Part shown: positions 16,529 through 24,903 of the stretch, in pieces
Numbering within the stretch: position 1 is the first letter of the stretch
How the letters are laid out: the number at the start of each line of letters is the position of its first letter
NCBI GenBank assembly: GCA_938007995.1
Contig: CALLLW010000061.1
Location: 1-64,000 of the forward strand
Direction: 5' to 3'
From: an uncultured Granulosicoccaceae bacterium
GTDB taxonomy: Bacteria > Pseudomonadota > Gammaproteobacteria > Granulosicoccales > Granulosicoccaceae
DNA: 64,000 nucleotides
Notes under the pieces: model-generated
The model's database searches: none
Told to the model about the DNA's origin: nothing
The model's input: only the letters and a program-made list of their open reading frames with translations
Program-made: the position numbers and the translations under genes

Positions 16529-16534
16529 TATAAT
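16529..16534 (+). promoter_or_regulatory. Perfect -10 box upstream of bamD
   Basis: TATAAT at 16529-16534, about 40 bp before the bamD start. The -35 region at 16505-16512 is not recognisable, so an activator or a weak basal promoter may apply. Confidence 0.45.
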
Positions 16535-16573
16535 AATCTTCCGGCTGGTTAACACTTAATAGTACGCACAACA

Positions 16574-17392
16574 ATGATACCCGTCTATTTCAAACGCATA
16601 AGCACACCTACCCTGGCACCACTGCTGGCCCTGGCACCACTGCTGGCAATGTCACTGGTCGCCTGCAGCTCAGGCCTGCCAAAGAAAGATGATCCAGGCC
16701 CGGCTCCGGCGCTGGATCTGGGCACCACTGCCGGCGAAGCGGGTGAACTTTTCACCAAAGCCCGCGAGTCACTGACCAAGGGTCAGTTTGATACAGCCGT
16801 GCTTGAATACGAACGCCTTGAGGCCACCTACCCGTTTGGTGATCACGCGGCCCAGGCCAGGCTGGACGTTGCCTATGCTTACTACAATCAGGGCGAACTC
16901 GACAATGCCATTGCCACACTGGACCGGTTTTTGAAACTCTATCCGCAGTCAGAACAGTCTGATTACGCTTATTTTTTAAAAGGCCTGGTGAACTACTCGC
17001 GCGGCAAGTCTTTTTTTGAGCAGTTCGTACCCAGACGATTTGACCAGCTCGATCAAGCATGGCTACGCGCATCACTTGCAGACTTCGGCACACTGGAACG
17101 CAGATACCCGGACAGCCAGTTTGTAGAAGATGCCGCAGCAAGACGGCTTGAGCTGATTGATCACATGGCGCGTCATGAGCTGAACACAGCAAAGTATTAC
17201 TTCGACCGCAGTGCCATGGTTGCTGTGATCAATCGGGTGAATTCAATGCTCGAACAATTCCCCGACAGCAGTGTGAACCCGGAAGGGCTGGTGTTGCTGA
17301 CCCGCGCTCACCGTGCACTCGGCAACGAGAAATCTGCAGATGAAGCCAATGCGTTACTTAATGAAAGGTACCCTGACTTCACAAGAATATAG
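16574..17392 (+). CDS. bamD: Outer membrane assembly lipoprotein BamD
   Basis: 272 residues. A signal peptide ends in the lipobox LVAC with the lipidated Cys at residue 31. The mature part is made of TPR repeats: ARESLTKGQFDTAVLEYERL, DVAYAYYNQGELDNAIATLDRF and a third unit ending in FPDSSVNPEGLVLLTRAH. BamD is an essential part of the Bam complex that folds beta-barrel proteins into the outer membrane. Divergence from rluD is conserved across gammaproteobacteria. Confidence 0.95.
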   Translation: MIPVYFKRISTPTLAPLLALAPLLAMSLVACSSGLPKKDDPGPAPALDLGTTAGEAGELFTKARESLTKGQFDTAVLEYERLEATYPFGDHAAQARLDVAYAYYNQGELDNAIATLDRFLKLYPQSEQSDYAYFLKGLVNYSRGKSFFEQFVPRRFDQLDQAWLRASLADFGTLERRYPDSQFVEDAAARRLELIDHMARHELNTAKYYFDRSAMVAVINRVNSMLEQFPDSSVNPEGLVLLTRAHRALGNEKSADEANALLNERYPDFTRI

Positions 17393-17605
17393 TTTGCACT
17401 TAAATGCTCATGAAGACACTGCTCTATCACTGACGCAAATACTTTTCGTTGTAACTATTCTGTATTATTTGATACACGTCACGGCATCAATTAACACAAT
17501 GCAATCAAACGCTTAGCAGTGAAAAACAGCCAAAAACCTGCCATTTAGAGATAAAAGTCTCCAACATTGTTATAGATAGCCCTATTGCGGGCGATATATC
17601 CCCCG

Positions 17606-17621
17606 ACAGGTTCGCACCTGT
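17606..17621 (+). other. Small hairpin in the pilin leader
   Basis: Perfect 6-bp stem acaggt/acctgt with a TCGC tetraloop, about 50 bp before the first pilin start and just upstream of an A/T-rich tataac box. It may stabilise the pilin mRNA 5' end or act in transcription start. I searched this 275-bp gap for GG-N10-GC sigma-54 promoters and found none. Confidence 0.4.
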
Positions 17622-17667
17622 TAACTACTTATAACAATGCATTTAATACTTCTCTGGAGACAAGTAT

Positions 17668-18093
17668 ATGTTAAAGCAAGCTCAAAAAGGCTTCACACTA
17701 ATCGAACTGATGATCGTTATTGCGATTATCGGTATTCTTGCAGCGGTAGCTGTTCCACAGTACGGTCAGTACACTAAGCGTGCTAAGTTTTCTGAAGTTG
17801 TCACTGCTACAGCAGCTGTGAAAACTGCAGTAAACCTGTGCTTCCAAGAGGAAGGTGGACTGGCTACTTGTAATGATGGCGGCTATGCCGGTATCCCTGC
17901 TGACATCACTGCACAAACAGGCTTAATTGAATCATTGGAAACAGCCGGCCTGGGTGTAATCACAGCCACTGGTCACGCAACTGAACTGAACGGCCTGACG
18001 TACGTCCTTACCCCAGTAGCAGACGCGAACAATACTCGTGTAACTTGGGGTGTAACTGGTACTTGCTTGACTGAGAACCTTTGTAAGGACTAA
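17668..18093 (+). CDS. pilA: Type IV major pilin (PilA), first copy
   Basis: 141 residues. The eight-residue basic leader MLKQAQKG is followed by the class III cleavage site [17 protein letters not shown], with Glu5 of the mature pilin present. The hydrophobic alpha-1N helix follows, and the C-terminal domain holds four cysteines, the last two in CLTENLC, consistent with a disulfide-bounded D-region. The protein is processed and N-methylated by the PilD encoded 4 kb downstream and assembled by PilB/PilC. GGAG lies just before the ATG. A strong hairpin separates it from the second pilin, which suggests that most transcripts stop here and that this is the major subunit. Confidence 0.93.
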   Translation: MLKQAQKGFTLIELMIVIAIIGILAAVAVPQYGQYTKRAKFSEVVTATAAVKTAVNLCFQEEGGLATCNDGGYAGIPADITAQTGLIESLETAGLGVITATGHATELNGLTYVLTPVADANNTRVTWGVTGTCLTENLCKD

Positions 18094-18117
18094 GTTTTTA
18101 TTTTTAGACTTACCAGT

Positions 18118-18140
18118 CAAGGCTCAGTTACTGAGCCTTG
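18118..18140 (+). terminator. Terminator/attenuator between the two pilin genes
   Basis: Perfect 10-bp stem caaggctcag/ctgagccttg with a TTA loop, followed by ATTTATTT. It lies 25 bp after the first pilin stop and 34 bp before the second pilin ATG. Confidence 0.75.
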
Positions 18141-18173
18141 ATTTATTTCCGCTCTAGATTATAGGTTCCAGTA

Positions 18174-18602
18174 ATGAATACCAAAGCTAATGGATTTACA
18201 TTAATCGAGCTTATGATCGTAATAGCGATTATAGGAATACTCGCAGCAGTAGCTGTACCACAATACACAGATTACACCAAGCGTTCGAAATACACTGAAG
18301 TAGTTATGAAGACTTCAGAGGCTAAGACGGGCGTTTTGTTATGTTATCAGGAAACACAATCCCTGGACTCCTGCTCCGGCGACAATGCCGCAACATCATA
18401 CGCTGGAATTCCGGACAATATAGCCTCACCAGGCATCGGCATGGTGGATAGCATGCAAACTGTAAATGGCACAATAACAGCGAAAGGTCACCTTACCGAG
18501 CTGAATGGTGCCACCTACATACTAACTCCTGCTGAAGTTGCAGGTCGTCTAAGATGGGGCATTAGCGGATCCTGCCTGGCTGAAGCCCTGTGCCGAGACT
18601 AG
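18174..18602 (+). CDS. Type IV pilin, second copy
   Basis: 142 residues and a close paralogue of the upstream pilin. The leader is MNTKANG and the cleavage site [17 protein letters not shown] is identical, with Glu5. The globular part keeps the four-cysteine plan ([19 protein letters not shown]) and the [15 protein letters not shown] segment, but diverges elsewhere. It could be a minor or alternative major subunit expressed by readthrough past the intervening hairpin. A tandem duplication followed by divergence is the simplest origin. Confidence 0.9.
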   Translation: MNTKANGFTLIELMIVIAIIGILAAVAVPQYTDYTKRSKYTEVVMKTSEAKTGVLLCYQETQSLDSCSGDNAATSYAGIPDNIASPGIGMVDSMQTVNGTITAKGHLTELNGATYILTPAEVAGRLRWGISGSCLAEALCRD

Positions 18603-18626
18603 TCACTCTGCTTGTATAACTTTCCC

Positions 18627-18646
18627 TGAAGACCATCCGGTCTTCA
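18627..18646 (+). terminator. Hairpin after the second pilin
   Basis: 8-bp perfect stem tgaagacc/ggtcttca with a 4-nt loop, about 25 bp after the stop codon. No clear T-tract follows (ctggcttt), so it is a moderate candidate. Confidence 0.5.
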
Positions 18647-18737
18647 CTGGCTTTAACGCTAGCAGTAAGCAAGTGTTACACACTTCCCGTAGCACTTCCG
18701 CTCATAAAATCTGTATAAATTTTCTTCCAGATAAATG

Positions 18738-18778
18738 AGATCGAAAACTCATTTTCGATCTGACCGAGACAAATCTCG
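18738..18778 (+). other. Tandem hairpins in the pilB leader
   Basis: Stem 1 is agatcgaaaa/ttttcgatct (18738-18747 with 18752-18761, loop ctca). Stem 2 is cgaga/tctcg (18765-18769 with 18774-18778), followed by atttagctt. The pair lies about 65 bp before the pilB start. It could be an attenuator, a processing site or an mRNA stabiliser. Confidence 0.55.
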
Positions 18779-18843
18779 ATTTAGCTTCTGCGATAACGTG
18801 CCGATGATTCCTAGAGGATCATAATAAAAACCGGCGAAGCTAC

Positions 18844-20565
18844 ATGTCCAATTCCACACCAACATCAAATGACGCTAAGCAGTCACTATCAGGCCTGCCA
18901 CGACGACTTGTTCGTGAAGAAATTCTTAGTGAATCAGATGCACTGCAGGCACTGTCTGACGCCAGTGAAAACAAGCGACAACTGATAAGTCACTTAGTCC
19001 ATCACATGGACATTTCTGCAACCAAGATAGCATCAGTTGCCGCGCAAGAGTTCGGTTTCTCTCTTTTCGATATAAAGAGTTTGTCCCCTGATAGCTTGCC
19101 CAGCGCGCAAATAAACGAAGAAACGGTAACCAAGAACAACGCACTACCTATTTTTCAACGTGGGTCCAAATTATTTGTTGCGATTTCAGACCCTACAAAT
19201 ACTGCTGCGCTGGACGAGATAAAATTCAGTTCAGGATTAAACGTCGTACCTGTTTTGGTTGAAGAGGACAAGCTCGCCGAGATGATCGAGACTGCCTCAT
19301 CAGGCAGCGGCATGGGTAGTCTGGCTGATGATCTTGACGAAAGCTTCGATATGGATGTAGCCGATGACGGCGCAGCGGCAGAAGACGATAGCTCAGACGT
19401 CGACGATACACCAATCGTTCGGTTTGTAAATAAGGTACTTCTGGACGCAATCAAGCGCGGTGCTTCAGATATACATATCGAGCCGTATGAAAAGGTTTTC
19501 CGAATCCGATTTCGCATCGATGGCATCTTGCAGGAAGTATCCGAGCCGCCATTAAATATGGCGGGCAGACTGACTGCACGTATTAAGGTTATGTCCAAGA
19601 TGGATATTTCTGAAAGACGCGTTCCCCAGGATGGTCGTATCAAGCTGAAGGTTTCCAAAAACCGCGCTATTGATTTTCGTGTAAATACCTGCCCGACTCT
19701 GTTTGGCGAAAAAACCGTACTACGTATTCTTGATCCAAGTAGTGCACAGCTGGGTATTGATGCACTGGGCTATGAAGAGATCCAGAAAAAACGCTATATG
19801 GATGCACTTGCGAATCCGTACGGAATGATTCTGGTTACAGGACCAACCGGTTCAGGTAAAACCGTATCTCTATATACCGGTCTTAATATACTCAACACGC
19901 CAGACACCAATATTTCTACAGCAGAGGATCCTGCGGAAATCAACCTTGCCGGTATTAACCAGGTTAACGTTAACCCAAAAGCCGGATTAACCTTTGCCGA
20001 AGCTTTGAAAGCGTTCTTAAGACAAGATCCAGACGTAATCATGGTTGGTGAGATTCGTGACCTTGAAACTGCAAGTATCGCGATTAAGGCAGCACAGACC
20101 GGTCACCTGGTACTGTCAACCCTGCACACCAACGATGCGCCACAAACTATCTCACGTTTGATGAATATGGGTGTACCAGCGTTTAACGTCGCTACTGCAG
20201 TCACACTGATTATTGCACAACGACTGGGACGCAGACTTTGCGACTGCAAAGTACCCGCAGAAATACCTGATGATGTACTGCTTAAAGAAGGCTTTACAGA
20301 AGAAGACCTTGCTGCAAAGCCGACTATCTATGCAGCCAATGGATGCAGCAAATGCACCGAAGGCTACAAAGGCCGGGTGGGTATTTATCAGGTAATGCCA
20401 ATCACGGAAGATATGGGTCGAATTATTATGTCTGATGGCAACGCGATTGATATTGCCGATCAGGCAAGAAAAGAAGGCATCGATGACATTCGTCGATCAG
20501 CGCTTAAGAAAGTTCTGCAGGGCTTAACCAGCCTTGAAGAAGCCAACCGTGTAACGCAGGACTAG
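18844..20565 (+). CDS. pilB: Type IV pilus extension ATPase PilB
   Basis: 573 residues. The N-terminal domain (MshE-N/T2SSE_N type, about 20-145) is followed by an acidic linker rich in D/E/S (about 150-185) and the GspE/PilB ATPase core. Walker A is GPTGSGKT near residue 333-340, the Asp box and Walker B include DPDVIMVGEIRDLETA, and the His box is LSTLHTNDAP. A tetracysteine zinc site is formed by RRLCDCK and NGCSKCTEG. PilB powers pilus extension at the inner membrane. It lies 4 bp before pilC, and pilC-pilD-coaE follow as in Pseudomonas. Confidence 0.96.
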   Translation: MSNSTPTSNDAKQSLSGLPRRLVREEILSESDALQALSDASENKRQLISHLVHHMDISATKIASVAAQEFGFSLFDIKSLSPDSLPSAQINEETVTKNNALPIFQRGSKLFVAISDPTNTAALDEIKFSSGLNVVPVLVEEDKLAEMIETASSGSGMGSLADDLDESFDMDVADDGAAAEDDSSDVDDTPIVRFVNKVLLDAIKRGASDIHIEPYEKVFRIRFRIDGILQEVSEPPLNMAGRLTARIKVMSKMDISERRVPQDGRIKLKVSKNRAIDFRVNTCPTLFGEKTVLRILDPSSAQLGIDALGYEEIQKKRYMDALANPYGMILVTGPTGSGKTVSLYTGLNILNTPDTNISTAEDPAEINLAGINQVNVNPKAGLTFAEALKAFLRQDPDVIMVGEIRDLETASIAIKAAQTGHLVLSTLHTNDAPQTISRLMNMGVPAFNVATAVTLIIAQRLGRRLCDCKVPAEIPDDVLLKEGFTEEDLAAKPTIYAANGCSKCTEGYKGRVGIYQVMPITEDMGRIIMSDGNAIDIADQARKEGIDDIRRSALKKVLQGLTSLEEANRVTQD

Positions 20566-20569
20566 ATCA

Positions 20570-21787
20570 ATGGCTAAAGCAGCAAGCAAGCAAACCTTCC
20601 AGTGGGAAGGTAAAGACAAATCCGGCAAAGTTGTCAAAGGTGAAATGGCAGCGCTGAGCGCGGATCTGGTAAAAGCGCAGTTGCGGCGCCAGGGTATTAC
20701 ACCAGCAGCTGGTAAAGTTCGTAAGCAAAAGCCGCTTAAGGGTGGTAAGAACAGTATCACTGCATCTGACATTGCCATATTCGCACGTCAGCTCACTACC
20801 ATGATGGGATCAGGCGTTCCTCTGGTACAGGCTTTTGAAATTGTCGCAGGTGGCCTTGATAACAAGGCGATGGCGCAGGTCGTCACCCAGATCAAAAACG
20901 ATGTTGAAGGTGGTGCAAGCCTGACTCAGGGCTTGAGAAATCATCCGGACCACTTCGATGATCTTTTCTGTAATCTGGTAGAGGCTGGTGAGCAATCAGG
21001 TACGCTTGAAAAACTGCTTAATGAAGTTGCTACCTACAAAGAGAAGACTGAAGCATTACGTAAGAAAATCAAAAAAGCGATGACCTATCCGATCGCAGTT
21101 TTGATTATCGCTTTTATCGTTACCGCAATTCTTTTGATATTTGTTGTACCGCAGTTTGAAACACTGTTTGCAGGAGTTGGTAGTGATCTGCCGGCGTTCA
21201 CTAGAATGGTCGTTAACCTGTCTGAAATAATGCAGAAGTATTGGTTAGTGGTGGGTGCTGCAATCGGTGTATTTGTATTCGTTTTCAAAAGAATCCATAA
21301 AAACTCACGGAAATTCAGAGACAAGATGGATGCTCTGGTACTGAAGCTACCTGTGGTGGGTGATATTCTGCATCAGGCAGCAACTGCAAAATTTGCCCGC
21401 ACACTGGCAACCATGTCTTCAGCTGGTGTACCTCTGGTAGAGGCGATGGATTCTGTTGCAGGTGCAGCGGGTAACGCGGTTTATCGTGACGCTATCCTTC
21501 GAATGAAAGATGAAGCTTCAACCGGTCAGCGGCTTACCGCTGCAATGAAAGATCAGGAGCTCTTTTCTAACATGGCGGTACAGATGGTATCAATCGGTGA
21601 GGAGTCCGGCGCGATTGATGACATGCTCTCTAAAGTCGCTGACTACTACGAAGAAGAAGTCGACAGCTCGGTAGAAGCATTGACCAGCCTGATGGAGCCG
21701 ATGATCATGGCATTCCTGGGCATTGTTGTTGGTGGTCTGGTTGTTGCGATGTATCTGCCAATCTTCAAAATGGGTGACGCGTTCTAA
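20570..21787 (+). CDS. pilC: Type IV pilus inner-membrane platform protein PilC
   Basis: 405 residues with two T2SSF domains (about 70-195 and 272-395), each starting with FARQLTTMMGSGVPL or FARTLATMSSAGVPL, and three main membrane segments (about 170-200, 220-240 and 375-400). PilC forms the rotor-like platform on which PilB acts. The start follows the pilB stop by a few bases, so they are coupled. A factor-independent terminator follows. Confidence 0.96.
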   Translation: MAKAASKQTFQWEGKDKSGKVVKGEMAALSADLVKAQLRRQGITPAAGKVRKQKPLKGGKNSITASDIAIFARQLTTMMGSGVPLVQAFEIVAGGLDNKAMAQVVTQIKNDVEGGASLTQGLRNHPDHFDDLFCNLVEAGEQSGTLEKLLNEVATYKEKTEALRKKIKKAMTYPIAVLIIAFIVTAILLIFVVPQFETLFAGVGSDLPAFTRMVVNLSEIMQKYWLVVGAAIGVFVFVFKRIHKNSRKFRDKMDALVLKLPVVGDILHQAATAKFARTLATMSSAGVPLVEAMDSVAGAAGNAVYRDAILRMKDEASTGQRLTAAMKDQELFSNMAVQMVSIGEESGAIDDMLSKVADYYEEEVDSSVEALTSLMEPMIMAFLGIVVGGLVVAMYLPIFKMGDAF

Positions 21788-21816
21788 GCGTTATTACCCT
21801 GCAACATAGGTAATAC

Positions 21817-21848
21817 AAAAATCCCGTCTACAATAAGGCGGGATTTTT
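21817..21848 (+). terminator. Intrinsic terminator between pilC and pilD
   Basis: 10-bp stem aaaaatcccg/cgggattttt ending in a T-run, 30 bp after the pilC stop and 19 bp before the pilD start. It should cut pilBC off from pilD-coaE transcription, at least partly. Confidence 0.85.
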
Positions 21849-21866
21849 CGTTCAACGGCGCTAATT

Positions 21867-22772
21867 ATGACATTGCTGAGCTTACTTCAAGACAACCCGA
21901 CCATGCTGGTCAGCTTTTGCTTTGTGCTTGGCTTGTTTGTCGGCAGCTTTTTGAATGTGGTGGTTTATCGGCTGCCGATAATGATGGAGCGAGGCTGGAA
22001 GCAGGAGTGCCGTGAGTTTCTAAAACTTGATGCTGCACCTGAAGCCGGCTCAGAAACCGGCTCCGCACCAGAACAACAATCCGAAAAATTCAACCTGATG
22101 GTGCCCCGCTCAGCCTGTCCATCGTGCGGCACGATGATCTCTGCGTGGCAGAATATTCCGGTGATCTCCTGGTTGCTGCTACGTGGTAAGTGCGGTAACT
22201 GTAAGCACCCGATCTCTGTTGAGTACCCGCTGGTTGAGCTTTTGACCGCGCTGCTCTCAATGGCAGTTGCAATGAAGTTTGGCGCCAGTATTCAGCTGGT
22301 TTTCGCGTTGCTGTTTACCTGGGCATTGATCAGCCTTGCAATGATTGATTTCCACACCACACTGCTGCCCGACAGCATCACGTTACCCTTGCTGTGGCTC
22401 GGCTTATTGATCAGTCTGGTGCCGGTATTCGTCATCGCCCCTGATGCGATAGTGGGTGCAGCGGCCGGGTACATGATTTTATGGATTGTATTTCAGACCT
22501 TCAAACTCATCACCGGTAAAGAAGGCATGGGCTTTGGTGACTTCAAACTTTTGGGGGCAATGGGTGCATGGCTTGGCTGGGCAAAGCTGCCATTGATCAT
22601 CCTGCTGTCTTCATTGACAGGGGCAGTTATTGGCATCATGATGATGGTATTGTTTAAGCACAAGCGCAGTGAGCCAATTCCATTTGGCCCCTACCTCGCC
22701 ATTGCAGGCTGGATTGCGCTGATGTGGGGTGATCAGATTGTCTCGATGTATACCAACCAGATGGGCTTATAA
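21867..22772 (+). CDS. pilD: Prepilin peptidase / N-methyltransferase PilD
   Basis: 301 residues with eight membrane segments. The N-terminal methylase domain (A24_N) has the two CxxC pairs CPSCG and CGNC on either side of the WQNIPVISWLLLRGK segment. The peptidase domain (A24) has the two catalytic aspartates in MIDFHTTLLPD and in MGFGDFKLLGAMG. It cleaves the leader of the two pilins encoded just upstream and methylates the new N-terminal Phe. coaE follows by 45 bp. Confidence 0.96.
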   Translation: MTLLSLLQDNPTMLVSFCFVLGLFVGSFLNVVVYRLPIMMERGWKQECREFLKLDAAPEAGSETGSAPEQQSEKFNLMVPRSACPSCGTMISAWQNIPVISWLLLRGKCGNCKHPISVEYPLVELLTALLSMAVAMKFGASIQLVFALLFTWALISLAMIDFHTTLLPDSITLPLLWLGLLISLVPVFVIAPDAIVGAAAGYMILWIVFQTFKLITGKEGMGFGDFKLLGAMGAWLGWAKLPLIILLSSLTGAVIGIMMMVLFKHKRSEPIPFGPYLAIAGWIALMWGDQIVSMYTNQMGL

Positions 22773-22817
22773 CAGCCTCCCGAAGCACCTTGCTCTTCTA
22801 ACGGGCAGCTGTCAGTC

Positions 22818-23444
22818 ATGATGCAGGTTGCACTGAGCGGTGGCATCGCCAGCGGCAAGACCACAGTCAGCAACGCGCTACAAAAGCTTGGCGTACCTAT
22901 TATAGATACCGATATTCTGGCTCGGGAAGTGGTGGAGCCTGGTACAGATGGCTTACAGAAAATTGTCACAACATTCGGTACGGAAATTCTTGATGACAAA
23001 GGCGCTCTCGACCGAAAACAACTGCGTGCCATTATATTCTCAGACCCGACAGCACGCAGTGATCTTGAATCCATCCTACACCCGCTAATCCGTGATCTGA
23101 CAAACACCCGGCTCAATGCACTGGATAAACAGCAAACGCCCTACGCGGTAGTAGTTATTCCGCTGCTGGTAGAAACTGGCCAGCGTGAGCGCTACGATCA
23201 CATTGTGATTGTAGACGTTGAGCCTGAAATACAAATAAAACGTCTGATGGCAAGAGACAACTCCAGCAAAGAGCAGGCAGAGCAGATTCTTGCCAGCCAG
23301 GCCTCACGCGAGCAGCGACTCGCTATTGCTGATGACGTAATTTTTAATAGTGGCACTACCACTGCAGTGGAGCTGCAAGTAAAAAAATTACACGAGTATT
23401 TGTTGAAGCTTACCCGCTTAAAGTTTGCCCACCCGCAAAACTAG
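22818..23444 (+). CDS. coaE: Dephospho-CoA kinase
   Basis: 208 residues. The P-loop GGIASGKTTV is at about residues 9-18 and is followed by the family segments VPIIDTDILAREVVEPG and HPLIRD. It phosphorylates the ribose 3'-OH of dephospho-CoA, the last step of CoA synthesis. Placement after pilD is conserved in gammaproteobacteria. The yacG and zapD genes that often follow are absent; argJ comes next on the opposite strand. Confidence 0.95.
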   Translation: MMQVALSGGIASGKTTVSNALQKLGVPIIDTDILAREVVEPGTDGLQKIVTTFGTEILDDKGALDRKQLRAIIFSDPTARSDLESILHPLIRDLTNTRLNALDKQQTPYAVVVIPLLVETGQRERYDHIVIVDVEPEIQIKRLMARDNSSKEQAEQILASQASREQRLAIADDVIFNSGTTTAVELQVKKLHEYLLKLTRLKFAHPQN

Positions 23445-23479
23445 AAACTGAAAATCTATACTGCGAAAAAACTGATCCG

Positions 23480-24697
23480 CTAACTGCGATACTCAGCGTT
23501 AATTTTCACGTAGTCATAAGATAAATCAGTTGTCCATATACACGCACTTGCATCACCCAGACCCAGATCAATAGTGATGCCGACATCCTCTTCAGCCATG
23601 ATCAAAGCGGCTTGTTCTTCGTTGTAATGCTCTGACGGTTCACCATGCGCCAATACTGGCAACTGCCCGATGTGCAGTGAAACACGCTGCATATCAAGAC
23701 CTGTAATTTTACTGCGGCCAATGGCGGCAAGAATCCGCCCGAGGTTTGGATCACCTGCGAAAAAAGCGGTTTTGACCAATGGGGAGTGCGCAACAGTAAA
23801 AGCGACCTGTCGGCAATCTTCAACCGTGTCACCACCACTGACTGCAATTTCTATAAATCGCGTAGCACCTTCACCATCACGGATAATCGATTGCGCCAAA
23901 TGCAGTGCCAGCACTTCAACCGCTTCAGCAAACACATGCCACTCGGGGTGCGACGGACTCAACAAGCGGCCGCCAGCAGCTCCGCTTGCCATCAATACAA
24001 ACGCATCATTCGTTGAAGTGTCGCCATCAACGCTGATGCAGTTAAATGTTCTGTCAGTTATCGTTTGAATGAGTTGCCGCAGGGAGTAAGGATCAACCGC
24101 TGCATCCGTGGCCATAAAAGCCAGCATGGTTGCCATATCCGGATGAATCATACCGGAGCCTTTGGCAATGCCGGTCAGTGTCAGCGTTTGATCATCAATG
24201 GTGCATTGAATCGATAATCCCTTCGCTACCGTATCCGTTGTTTTGATGGCTTCTGCGGCTGCAAGCCAGTTGTCTTCAGATAGATGCGGCACCAAATGAT
24301 CGATGCCGGTCTGCATCAATGCAAGCGGCAACGGCTCGCTGATAACGCCGGTAGAAAAAGGCAACACCTGCTGTATGCTTAATCCGGTGCTTTTCGCTAC
24401 CTGCTGGCAAAGTGTTAGTGCATCATCTTCACCGCGCTGCCCGGTGCCTGCATTGGCATTACCCGAGTTAATCAGCAAAGCCCCACAGGTGGCTTGCTGC
24501 AAATGGCTTCTGGCAATATCAACAGGAGCAGCACAATAGGCATTTTTTGTAAATACTGCCGCTGACTGGGTACCTTCATCAGCAACCATCAAGACCATGT
24601 CTGTATCACCGCTGGTTTTGATGCCACTGGCGACGGTAGCGAGCCGTATACCGCGTATAGGAAGTAAAGAATCGGGTTGAGTTAATCCCACAGTCAT
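23480..24697 (-). CDS. argJ: Glutamate N-acetyltransferase / amino-acid acetyltransferase ArgJ
   Basis: 405 residues from the ATG at 24697, which has GAGGT at the right distance; a TTG 15 bases further upstream gives a slightly longer frame and is less likely. ArgJ cleaves itself before a Thr that becomes the nucleophile; here the site is HPDMA|TMLAFMATDA. AAGGRLL and the C-terminal DLSYDYVKINAEYRS end are also typical. It transfers acetyl from N-acetylornithine to glutamate in the cyclic arginine pathway. It lies downstream of secA on the same strand, as in Pseudomonas, but without mutT between or after them. Confidence 0.96.
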   Translation of the reverse strand: MTVGLTQPDSLLPIRGIRLATVASGIKTSGDTDMVLMVADEGTQSAAVFTKNAYCAAPVDIARSHLQQATCGALLINSGNANAGTGQRGEDDALTLCQQVAKSTGLSIQQVLPFSTGVISEPLPLALMQTGIDHLVPHLSEDNWLAAAEAIKTTDTVAKGLSIQCTIDDQTLTLTGIAKGSGMIHPDMATMLAFMATDAAVDPYSLRQLIQTITDRTFNCISVDGDTSTNDAFVLMASGAAGGRLLSPSHPEWHVFAEAVEVLALHLAQSIIRDGEGATRFIEIAVSGGDTVEDCRQVAFTVAHSPLVKTAFFAGDPNLGRILAAIGRSKITGLDMQRVSLHIGQLPVLAHGEPSEHYNEEQAALIMAEEDVGITIDLGLGDASACIWTTDLSYDYVKINAEYRS

Positions 24698-24851
24698 AAA
24701 GCGTGACCTCAAGCAGTAATACGAAGCGAGTTGATCGCAAACACAACCAACAAAATGAGCACGGAGATTTTCACAACAGTTTAAGTATCTGCAAGCTATA
24801 AAACCAGTGGGATGATGAGACTACCATTACAACAAGAGACGCCAGGCTTTG

Positions 24852-24880
24852 CCGCCGCTGACCAGGATGACCAACGGCGG
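24852..24880 (-). terminator. Possible terminator after secA
   Basis: 6-bp GC stem ccgccg/cggcgg with a 17-nt loop between the secA stop and argJ. No T-tract is present on the minus strand. Low support. Confidence 0.25.
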
Positions 24881-24903
24881 TAACATTTAAATATTGGCTT
24901 TGT

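Noticed and set aside
17393..17667. Sigma-54 promoter for the first pilin gene
   Set aside because: No GG-N10-GC pair with the right spacing was found by eye; a PilS/PilR-type control is not supported by this sequence.
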